From NCBI GenBank assembly GCA_025800285.1, contig JAOXRX010000059.1, positions 19,368 to 83,367 of the forward strand: a DNA stretch of 64,000 nucleotides, given 5' to 3'. The number at the start of each line of letters is the position of its first letter. The stretch's first letter is position 1. This DNA is from Alphaproteobacteria bacterium. Lineage in GTDB: Bacteria; Pseudomonadota; Alphaproteobacteria; JAOXRX01. Positions 9,111-17,013 of this stretch are shown in pieces. The notes beneath the pieces were generated by a model that did no database searches, was not told the origin of the DNA, and saw only the letters and a list, made by a program, of their open reading frames with translations. The translations under genes were made by a program, and so were the position numbers.

Positions 9111-9539
9111 TTAATACTTAGTTATTTTAAATAAAACTCCTGTGGCTGTTGAGCAAGTCCACTTAGAAGATGCTTTTAAAACATAAAAGCATAAATTGTC
9201 TTTATTATTACTATCAACAATACTTAACTTTGCTGAATTTTGCAAAGATGCATTTCCAAGACCATCAAGAGTCCAAACTGCTCCTTTAATCTCAGGTATA
9301 AAGGTTAAATAACCTCGACCTGTTAATTCAGACATAGTTATATCTTTTATAGCTTTAGTATAATCAATATCCTTATACATTCTTATAGCTGTTTGTATCG
9401 CATTAGCTTGCTGAACAATTGTATTTGCTAAAGCTTTTTCTCTACTTCTCTGCACCATATCTCCACCATAATGAACACTCATTACAGCGGTGAATGACAT
9501 TAGAGCTATAGCTATAATAGTTACAATTAAATTTGCCAT
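9111..9539 (-). CDS. PilS-like type IV pilin-related protein
   Basis: The 142-residue protein has a two-to-three-residue leader, then a hydrophobic helix (LIVTIIAIALMSFTAVMSV) that runs into an amphipathic helix with SREKALANTIVQQANAIQTA. A globular domain follows with two cysteines near the C-terminus (CFYVLK...WTCST). This resembles PilS-type pilins of IncI plasmids and type IVB pili, but the usual prepilin Gly-Glu cleavage site is not evident. A closely similar protein is encoded at 62271-62693. It starts nine bases after the hflC stop. Confidence 0.55.
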   Translation of the reverse strand: MANLIVTIIAIALMSFTAVMSVHYGGDMVQRSREKALANTIVQQANAIQTAIRMYKDIDYTKAIKDITMSELTGRGYLTFIPEIKGAVWTLDGLGNASLQNSAKLSIVDSNNKDNLCFYVLKASSKWTCSTATGVLFKITKY

Positions 9540-9548
9540 ATAAAACTC

Positions 9549-10385
9549 CTAGAATTCTTTTAAGAATCCTGCTTCACTTGGATTAAGAATAACTGTAGTA
9601 TCATTAGTTAAAGAATTTTGATAAGCATTCATACTTCTATAAAACTTATAAAATTCTTTATCTTTTGAATATGCATCCGCATATATATCAATAGCTTCTT
9701 GATCTCCCTGACCTTTCATTTCTTCAGCTTCTTTTTTTGCTTCTGATAATATAATATCTCTTTCTTTATCAGCAGATGCTTTAGTTTTAATTGCTATTTC
9801 TTTACCTTGAGCTCTTGCTTCCGCTGCTTCTCTTTCTCTTTCAGATCTCATACGAGAATAAACAGCTTCAGAGTTTTGTTTTGGCAAATCTGCTCTACCG
9901 ATTCTAACATCAACAACTTTTATACCCATACGAGAAACTTCAGTATTTGTTCCTTGTTTAATTTTGTCCATCATACTAGCTCTATTTTCAGAAAGAACCT
10001 CATCAAGAGAAACTTTACCTAAAACGGATCTCATTTGAGAATTAACAAATTTATTTAATCTACCAACTGCTTGGTTCTCTGTTTTTAAAACTTGGTAATA
10101 TTTTAAAGGATCTACAATTTGATATCTAGCGAACACATCCACTACTAATCTCTTTGTATCACCTAAGATAACTTCTTCAGCAGGAGGATCTAAGTTTAAA
10201 ACTCTTTTTTCAATGTATTTTACATTATCAATAAATGGAGCTCTAAAATGCAATCCAGCACTTGTTATTACTCTTTTAACATTACCAAATCTTAATACTA
10301 AAGCTTGTTGTGTTTCATTTACTTTAAATGCAGAGAAAATAAATAAAACTAATATTCCTGCTAATAATCTGCTTATTTTTTTCAT
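9549..10385 (-). CDS. hflC: HflC, band-7/SPFH membrane protein
   Basis: HflC and HflK form a large cage on the periplasmic side of the inner membrane that surrounds and modulates the FtsH protease. The 278-residue protein has one N-terminal membrane helix, the SPFH domain (QALVLRFGNVKRVITSAGLHFRAPF), and a long charged coiled coil with SEREREAAEARAQGKEIAIK. Length and motifs are normal for HflC. Its ATG overlaps the hflK stop by one base. Confidence 0.93.
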   Translation of the reverse strand: MKKISRLLAGILVLFIFSAFKVNETQQALVLRFGNVKRVITSAGLHFRAPFIDNVKYIEKRVLNLDPPAEEVILGDTKRLVVDVFARYQIVDPLKYYQVLKTENQAVGRLNKFVNSQMRSVLGKVSLDEVLSENRASMMDKIKQGTNTEVSRMGIKVVDVRIGRADLPKQNSEAVYSRMRSEREREAAEARAQGKEIAIKTKASADKERDIILSEAKKEAEEMKGQGDQEAIDIYADAYSKDKEFYKFYRSMNAYQNSLTNDTTVILNPSEAGFLKEF

Positions 10386-11410
10386 TATTTTAGTTCTCCT
10401 TTATTTATATTCATATGTGGTAAAAAGCTATTTGAAGAACCTTTATCCATGATAACTTTTTTAGAGTTTTTCATAACTTTCTCCATTGTTTCAATATACA
10501 TTCTTGTTTTAGTAATATCTTTTGATTTCTTATAAGAATCATAAATCTTATTAAATCTTTCAGCTTCACCTTTTGCTCCATTTACCACTTTAGCTTTATA
10601 AGCATCAGCTTCTTGTAACATTTTCTCAGCTTTACCTTTTGCTTCTGGTATCACTTTATTTCTATAAGCATCTGCCTCATTAGATAAAGTTTCTTTATCA
10701 GATAGAGCTCTTTGCACATCATTAAAAGCATCTATAACAGCTACAGGAGGGTCAACTCTTTGTAATTTAACTTCATTAACCTGAATACCTGACTCATACT
10801 CATCCATTGTTTTCTGAATTAAAGTTAAAGTCTCTTGTTGAATTACAGGTCTTTCATCAGCTAAAGCTTTTTGCAATTCTGATTTACCTATAATTTCTCT
10901 CATTGCACTTTCAGAAACCTTCTTCAGAGTATCTTGAGGATTTCTAATATTAAATAAGAATTTGCCAGCATCAATAACTCTCCATGTTACAACAAAGTCA
11001 ATATCTATAATATTACCATCTCCTGTTAGCATTAAGCTTTCTTCTGGCACATTAATGTTATTTCCTCTAGAAGAGCGATACCCAATTTCTAATTGTTGCT
11101 CTTTTGTTACTTGTGGAGTAAATGTCATACCAATTGGATTTGGTAAATTATAATGAAGACCAGCCTCTTTTACTTGCCCATCCCATTTTCCAAAAATTAG
11201 TTGAACACCTTGTTCATCTGGTTGCACCATATAGAAGCCTGTTGCAAACCAAAGTCCTAATATTATAGCTACTAGACCAGCAAAACTTTTTTTATTATTT
11301 AATAAATCTGTGCCTGTAGGTTTAACTTTTTTCATTTTAACTACATTATCTTTTTTATTATCTTTTGGAGCATTCCCCCAAGGTCCTGGTGTATTTTGAT
11401 CCCAATTCAT
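10385..11410 (-). CDS. hflK: HflK, band-7/SPFH membrane protein
   Basis: The 341-residue protein opens with the glycine/proline-rich NWDQNTPGPWG typical of HflK, then one membrane helix (about 43-63), the SPFH domain (PDEQGVQLIFGKWDGQVKEAGLHYNLP) and a helical C-terminal region. It partners HflC in regulating FtsH. It lies 20 bases downstream of a PilT/DotB-like ATPase gene, an unusual neighbour; hflKC is more often found with hfq-hflX or a DegP-like protease gene. Confidence 0.93.
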   Translation of the reverse strand: MNWDQNTPGPWGNAPKDNKKDNVVKMKKVKPTGTDLLNNKKSFAGLVAIILGLWFATGFYMVQPDEQGVQLIFGKWDGQVKEAGLHYNLPNPIGMTFTPQVTKEQQLEIGYRSSRGNNINVPEESLMLTGDGNIIDIDFVVTWRVIDAGKFLFNIRNPQDTLKKVSESAMREIIGKSELQKALADERPVIQQETLTLIQKTMDEYESGIQVNEVKLQRVDPPVAVIDAFNDVQRALSDKETLSNEADAYRNKVIPEAKGKAEKMLQEADAYKAKVVNGAKGEAERFNKIYDSYKKSKDITKTRMYIETMEKVMKNSKKVIMDKGSSNSFLPHMNINKGELK

Positions 11411-11430
11411 TTTATAATATTCTCCCTAAG

Positions 11431-12393
11431 CTAAATTTTGTTAATTGAGAAAGAACCTTGCTCAATTTTAATTTTTTGTTGTTCAATTTGAGTTCCCAAT
11501 AGGCTTACTTTTCCTGATCTAATTAAAGATCTAACAGGATCACCAACATTACCTTCTTCTGTAAATATTGATTGTGTTGATAGTTTGTTATTTAACAGTT
11601 CTTGGTAAACAATACCAACCAATCCATCAGCTAATAATTGTTGTCCTCTTTTACCCATGTTCATTTCTGATAATTGTATTAATGACATAATCGCTTCTTC
11701 AATTGATCCAGCATGAATTGTTGTTATAACTAAATGCCCTGAGCAAGCAGCTCTTAAAAGCTGTGCTGCAGCTTCAGGAGTTCTAATCTCACCAACAACG
11801 ATATAGTATGGATGCCATCTCAAAGATGTTTTAACAGCTTCTGCCCATTCTTCATCATCTTTAACTTCCATTTGGAAACAGTATCCTGACTCACCTCTTC
11901 TACCTGCTAAATTATATTCAACAGGATCCTCAATTGTAAATGCTAAATCTCCATATTCCTTTAAATAGTGATCTAATAATGAAAATGATGATGTTGTTTT
12001 ACCATTACCAGTAGCACCAGCAACAACCAATAAACCAGTTCTTCTACCAGCTTGTTTCAATATTGATAGCAATGACTCATCAAAACCTAAATTTTTAAGT
12101 TGCGGAACTTCTTCAGCAATCTTTCTTAAAGAGCACCAAACCTCTCCGTTAGACATTTCCTGTTTTGAAGCACGATATCTAATATCATTATGGACTATTA
12201 AATCATCTCCGTTTCTAATACCTCTTTTAACAATCTTTGTCTCTAATATTTTAATGTCTTTAAAATAATCTTCATCCAAATAAACATTTTTGCAATCAGC
12301 TGTTTTACAAGCCGTTGGTCTATAATGAGGAAGTCCCCATCCATCTAATCTGATATATAAATCTGAGAAAGTTAAGTCTTTTATTAGCTTCAT
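11431..12393 (-). CDS. PilT/DotB-family secretion or pilus ATPase
   Basis: This 320-residue GspE/PilT-family ATPase has an N-terminal PAS-like region, a Walker A motif GATGNGKTTS near residue 127, an Asp-box-like TIEDPVEY, Walker B near YYIVVGEIR, and a His box HLVITTIHAG. Such hexameric ATPases power pilus retraction or type IV secretion. It differs from the DotB encoded at 26029-27369 and is shorter. Since it heads an operon that contains a PilS-like pilin, a pilus motor is the most natural role; a second Dot-type ATPase is the alternative. Confidence 0.75.
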   Translation of the reverse strand: MKLIKDLTFSDLYIRLDGWGLPHYRPTACKTADCKNVYLDEDYFKDIKILETKIVKRGIRNGDDLIVHNDIRYRASKQEMSNGEVWCSLRKIAEEVPQLKNLGFDESLLSILKQAGRRTGLLVVAGATGNGKTTSSFSLLDHYLKEYGDLAFTIEDPVEYNLAGRRGESGYCFQMEVKDDEEWAEAVKTSLRWHPYYIVVGEIRTPEAAAQLLRAACSGHLVITTIHAGSIEEAIMSLIQLSEMNMGKRGQQLLADGLVGIVYQELLNNKLSTQSIFTEEGNVGDPVRSLIRSGKVSLLGTQIEQQKIKIEQGSFSINKI

Positions 12394-12501
12394 AGTTAAT
12401 CACACCTTTTTATTTCATTGTTCTCTTACTATAATGTTTTAAAGACTAATACCATCAAAGTCAAGAATAACTTAAATAAATTTTATGTGCATTTAGGAAA
12501 T

Positions 12502-12533
12502 AAAAAAAGGGGCGTTCTGTTACCCGGTGCCCC
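12502..12533 (-). terminator. Terminator/3' hairpin of the tmRNA coding piece
   Basis: On the minus strand GGGGC and GCCCC enclose a 15-base loop and are followed by T7. It ends the tmRNA transcript; part of the stem may also belong to the mature coding RNA. Confidence 0.8.
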
Positions 12534-12764
12534 AAACCGTGCTTTAAGTGGTAGTTAAACTACGCAGCTTTAGCAAGAGATACATTATTATCGTTTGCAT
12601 CTATTTAAAATTGACCCGATAACGACGGATATCATGCCGAGAAAAAGATATATTTTTATTACTCCTGTCGATCCTATTTCACCCCCATTTTTATATACTT
12701 CTATGGGGAGTTATATGCCCATACAAATATATAAAAACATCACCTAATGATTGTTTTATTTATG

Positions 12765-12842
12765 TAGCTTTTTAGGTGAATGGTTTTTGAATGGTGTGTA
12801 CATATCAGTACATAATTGAAAAAACCATCATATAAAAAACTA
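12765..12842. repeat. Long palindromic element, copy A (tmRNA spacer)
   Basis: Imperfect arms of about 35 bases run from TAGCTTTTTAGGTGAATGG to CCATCATATAAAAAACTA around the core TGTGTACATATCAGTACATAA. Copy B (12924-13004) has the same core and arm plan, and copy C (49689-49820) is related. It lies in the part of the pre-tmRNA that is removed. Confidence 0.8.
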
Positions 12843-12923
12843 AAAACAAACATCCATATTTTATAATAATTATTTTATATTTAAAAAAATACTCTAACTA
12901 CTATAAATTTATTTTTTGATTTA

Positions 12924-13004
12924 TGTGGATTTTTAGGTGAATGATTTTTGAACGATGTGTACATATCAGTACATAAGTGAAAAAATCATCATATAAAAAC
13001 CACA
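12924..13004. repeat. Long palindromic element, copy B (tmRNA spacer)
   Basis: The arms TGTGGATTTTTAGGTGAATG and ATCATATAAAAACCACA enclose the core TGTGTACATATCAGTACATAA, identical to copy A in that core. Arm sequences differ from copy A, but with matched changes (TGGTTTTT opposite AAAAAACCA in A; TGATTTTT opposite AAAAAATCA in B), so the hairpin is kept. Confidence 0.8.
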
Positions 13005-13142
13005 GAAATTAAAAAATAATGGTGGAGGTGCTGGGTACCGCCCCCAGGTCCAGAAAAGCTTATTCTATACACCGTTTATTTCCATAGTCATTTTCATGAC
13101 AAGGTCATATTAGCATAACAATTTAAAAAAGTAAATGTATTT

Positions 13143-13577
13143 TTATCTAGTAAATTTTCTATTGAATTTACCAATGTTTCCAATTAGTTGTTGAAGCACA
13201 GTTTTTTCTGTTGCTATAGATTCAGTTTTTTCTTCCGAAAAGTCAATAGTTACTCCATCACTTAAATCATAAGACTTAACTTCTTGCACAGCACCATCTA
13301 TATCAAAAGTAACCTCTACAATTACTCTATCTACAATCTCTGGTCTCATAAATGAATGATATTTTATAGATTGACTACTATAGTACCATTTTTCCACATC
13401 AACAGCAGATTTTGTAGTAGGATGTCCGAACATCATAATCATATCATCTTTTGAAGTTTCTCCAACTTCAATATAAGCCATATCATCTTTGTCTATTGCA
13501 TTACCATGTACACTAATGCTACCACTAGAGCAACTAGCTAATAAAAATAATGTAAATGCAAAAAATATTCTTTTCAT
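13143..13577 (-). CDS. bamE: BamE-like (SmpA/OmlA) outer-membrane lipoprotein
   Basis: The 144-residue protein has a lipoprotein signal with lipobox LLASC (Cys16), then the SmpA/OmlA core: YIEVGETSKDDMIMMFGHPT, and later KWYYSSQSI and VIVEVTFDIDGAVQEVKSYD. BamE is an accessory lipoprotein of the BAM complex, which inserts outer-membrane beta-barrels. It is a single gene reading toward the tmRNA and divergent from eno. Assignment to BamE rather than another SmpA-domain lipoprotein rests on family pattern only. Confidence 0.75.
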   Translation of the reverse strand: MKRIFFAFTLFLLASCSSGSISVHGNAIDKDDMAYIEVGETSKDDMIMMFGHPTTKSAVDVEKWYYSSQSIKYHSFMRPEIVDRVIVEVTFDIDGAVQEVKSYDLSDGVTIDFSEEKTESIATEKTVLQQLIGNIGKFNRKFTR

Positions 13578-13686
13578 AGTTTATTTATATTATTATTCAA
13601 AATAAAAATCAAGAATTAAAAAATAGAAAGTAAATTTACTTGTATTTTTTATATATTTGTTATATATAGATACTAAGAATGAAAAG

Positions 13687-13712
13687 GCTACTTAAAGTAG
13701 CTTCTTTCTTTT
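13687..13712 (+). promoter_or_regulatory. Terminator-like hairpin in the eno leader
   Basis: GCTACTT and AAGTAGC form a seven-base-pair stem at 13687-13701, followed by a T-rich run. It lies between a probable promoter (AT-rich, about 13635-13670) and the eno start at 13743, and no plus-strand gene precedes it. It may attenuate eno or release a short RNA. Confidence 0.4.
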
Positions 13713-13742
13713 TGTTAAAAAACTAATAAAGGAGAATTTTAA

Positions 13743-15023
<1,281 letters not shown>

Positions 15024-15050
15024 TTCTTTAATTTAGTTATACAAATAAAC

Positions 15051-15090
15051 ACCTCTTAAATTCTCTATTGAAAATTTAAGGGGTATTTAT
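15051..15090 (+). terminator. eno terminator
   Basis: ACCTCTTAAATT (15051-15062) pairs with AATTTAAGGGGT (15073-15084) with one G-U pair and is followed by a T-rich tail. Confidence 0.7.
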
Positions 15091-15154
15091 TTACATTAAC
15101 ATTATTTTGTGATATAGTTAACCAATATTCATAGATAAATGGGGAACAATATAA

Positions 15155-15625
15155 ATGAAAAACAAAACAAAAACATTCAAAACAATATCTCTATTAAGAT
15201 ATATGACAGAAGATTGGCTTTTTATAGACAAAAACTAAGAAGAAGTACACCCTGATACAAATTATTACAATACACATTCTTATAAACATTTAAACAATGA
15301 TGATATAATGAAATTCAAAAAAAGAATTCGTATATTCAAGCCCAGAGATATTAAAGCAATCGAATTTTTTTTAGAAAAAGAGTCTCAAAAATATATCTAT
15401 GATGATACCCTAAGTTTACAAGAGTATATTCCCGATTTTTTTGATGATGTTACAAAGCTTATGTCTATAGCTGAAGATGGCAGATTAAATGTAATAAATG
15501 ATTTTGGAAAAAGTATTGTAAAAAAATACGGCAGAGAAATTACATTTAGCACAAATATTAAACCTGCTCTAAAGAATAAAAAGTATAACATAAAACCACC
15601 ATCATCATACACTCTTAATAAATAA
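15155..15625 (+). pseudogene. Unknown small protein gene interrupted by an in-frame TAA
   Basis: An ATG at 15155, preceded by GGGGA, opens a frame that reads MKNKTKTFKTISLLRYMTED, stops at TAA (15236-15238), and continues in the same frame without another stop to 15625. The continued part (about 128 residues) includes EEVHPDTNYYNTHSYKHLNN and IFKPRDIKAIEFFLEKESQK. A separate start at 15308 would give a 105-residue protein, but it has no clear ribosome binding site. Either one nonsense mutation has broken a 155-residue gene, or there are two short ORFs, or the stop is read through. I do not recognise the family. Confidence 0.5.
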
Positions 15626-15627
15626 CA

Positions 15628-15659
15628 TTAAACACCTCGCTATAAAACGAGGTGTTTAA
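15628..15659. terminator. Bidirectional terminator between the broken gene and lexA
   Basis: A perfect 12-base-pair stem (TTAAACACCTCG with CGAGGTGTTTAA) with an eight-base loop serves both converging transcripts. Confidence 0.8.
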
Positions 15660-15680
15660 TACAAAAAAAAGTTAAAAAAC

Positions 15681-16280
15681 TTAGAATAATAGCTTTTTCA
15701 TTTTTCCAAGTATTTTTACATCATCATTTTCATCAAATCTAATAGGGTCATATTTAGCCTTATTGTCTGATTTCAACAAACCATATTCACTTGTAATTAC
15801 ATATCTCTTAATTTTAAGCTCATCATTAATTTTACATAAGATAACATCATCTTTTCTGATGTCTGCAACAGGGTTGCCATAAAACATCTCAAATAAAACT
15901 AATTCTTCCTCTTTTAAAGTTGGCTCCATAGAATCACCCTTAACCTTCATAAAGAATAAATCCTCTTCTTTAGCTCTTAAAAGCTGTGAAGGCATAGGAA
16001 TATAGTCTAATGGATCCTCTCCCCCGAATAGGCCGTCATTCCCCGCTTGAGCATAACCATAAAAAGGTATATGAAAAAAGTTTTTCTGATTTTTATTAGT
16101 TAAAAACATCTTTCTCCCTTCTTTTTTTATGTACCCTAAGTCCACTAATTTTTTCACATGAGCATGAATATTACCAACTGAAGACAAACCTAATTCTTTC
16201 GCTATTTGGCTTAAGCTCAAATTAGAGTCTTGCTCTATAACTGACAATATATCTTTCTGTCTTTTTGTTAAGTTATTCAT
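15681..16280 (-). CDS. lexA: LexA-type repressor (S24 self-cleaving)
   Basis: The 199-residue protein has an N-terminal winged helix-turn-helix (LTKRQKDILSVIEQ...LSLSQIAKELGLSS) and a C-terminal S24 peptidase domain. The expected self-cleavage pair is Ala79-Gly80, the nucleophile is Ser117 in VKGDSMEP, and the base is Lys158 in LKIKRY. This fits LexA, which represses SOS genes until RecA filaments trigger cleavage. The upstream region has two CGTTTTT direct repeats 12 bases apart (16357 and 16369), which could be an operator; I found no GTTC-N7-GTTC box there or before recA. Confidence 0.82.
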   Translation of the reverse strand: MNNLTKRQKDILSVIEQDSNLSLSQIAKELGLSSVGNIHAHVKKLVDLGYIKKEGRKMFLTNKNQKNFFHIPFYGYAQAGNDGLFGGEDPLDYIPMPSQLLRAKEEDLFFMKVKGDSMEPTLKEEELVLFEMFYGNPVADIRKDDVILCKINDELKIKRYVITSEYGLLKSDNKAKYDPIRFDENDDVKILGKMKKLLF

Positions 16281-16449
16281 TTTAGTCTCCTGTAAAATTA
16301 TTTCTTGTTTTTAAACTAATATAAAAAGAAAAGAATGTCAACTTTTTTCTTTTTTTCGTTTTTTCTTTCGTTTTTACTTGATTATTTTCTGAATTAGTTT
16401 TATAAAATAATTAAGACGATTCGTTATTTTATTAAAAGGAATGAAAAAA

Positions 16450-16587
16450 ATGACTAAAAGAACAGAGAAAAAAATAAAATCAATATATAAAAAACTACCA
16501 ATATCTATAAGAATATCTGTAGGAGAAATGTTAGGGTTTATTAGATATGAAGATATGGATATGAATAGCTATAGGTATAATAGATAA
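16450..16587 (+). CDS. Small basic protein divergent from lexA
   Basis: The frame encodes about 45 residues, beginning MTKRTEKKIKSIYKKLPI and ending MNSYRYNR. An AAAAGGA site lies seven bases before this ATG; another in-frame ATG at 16441 is too close to it. The product is lysine-rich with a short hydrophobic middle. It shares its upstream region with lexA, so LexA may control both; this is inference. I do not recognise it. Confidence 0.45.
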   Translation: MTKRTEKKIKSIYKKLPISIRISVGEMLGFIRYEDMDMNSYRYNR

Positions 16588-16624
16588 TTTATCTAACTCT
16601 TTTATTATAATTCTTGCATCTTCA

Positions 16625-16955
16625 GCTCGTCATTCTCCTGAAAAAGGAAATTTCACTGTGCTACTACATATAAATTAACATTTCACAGGCATGAAAAGAT
16701 TCTTCGACTCCTTATGGTCGCTCAGAATGACGGGAAAAGAAAAAGACATACTATCGCATCCCCAGCCGGTCATTCTGATGAGCAGAGCGAAGAAGAATCT
16801 CATTGTGTTACCCTATGTAAGTTTATATTACACAAGCACGAAAAGATTTTTCGACTCCTTGCAGTCGCTCAAAATGACTAGAAAAGGCGAGAATGACGAG
16901 CAAATAATGAGCATGGTGAAAAGATTCTTCACTTTGTTCAGAATGATCCTAAAAG
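16625..16955. repeat. Repeat field 1: GTCATTCTGA/GAAGAATCTC palindromes
   Basis: The stretch between the small ORF and infB has no convincing gene. It holds at least two inverted units of about 110 bases, each running from GTCATTCTGA and GAAGAATCTCATTGTGTTAC to GAAAAGATTCTTCGACTCC and CGCTCAGAATGAC, plus a half unit ending TCACTTTGTTCAGAATGA. The same units occur at 49405-49645 and decayed pieces near 63800-63890. Confidence 0.8.
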
Positions 16956-16956
16956 A

Positions 16957-17012
16957 AAAATAGATTTTAAGAAATTTTAGATTATGAAAAAGCCCCTAAA
17001 TAAAAAATAGAT
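16957..17012. repeat. Shared ~55-bp element downstream of infB
   Basis: The segment with ATTTTAGATTAT and AAAAAGCCCCTAAATAAAAA is nearly repeated at 49652-49705, downstream of nusA. It contains AAAAATAGATTTTA twice. GCCCC followed by T-rich sequence on the minus strand suggests one arm of a decayed terminator. Confidence 0.6.
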
Positions 17013-17013
17013 T

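Larger units (their letters stand above)
12509..13100 (-). ncRNA. ssrA: Two-piece (circularly permuted) tmRNA
   Basis: The acceptor piece comes first on the minus strand and ends at 13020 with GCACCTCCACCA after a CTGGG...CCCAG T-arm. The coding piece starts at 12686 with GGGGGTG, which pairs with CACCTCC of the acceptor end over seven base pairs including one G-U. The tag frame at 12598-12560 reads ANDNNVSLAKAA and then TAG, a typical alphaproteobacterial tag. Between the pieces lies a segment of about 330 bases (12687-13019) that would be excised, longer than I would expect. The 5' end of the acceptor piece is estimated at about 13100. tmRNA rescues stalled ribosomes together with SmpB. Confidence 0.92.

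Noticed and set aside
12594..12760. Protein-coding gene on either strand in the region before bamE
   Set aside because: The only meaningful short frame is the tmRNA tag; the rest matches tmRNA structure and repeats.
16691..16963. 90-codon open frame with KRFFDSL repeated
   Set aside because: It is the translation of GTCATTCTGA-type repeat units; the repeated KRFFDSLxSLxMT peptides arise from the palindromes and there is no ribosome binding site.
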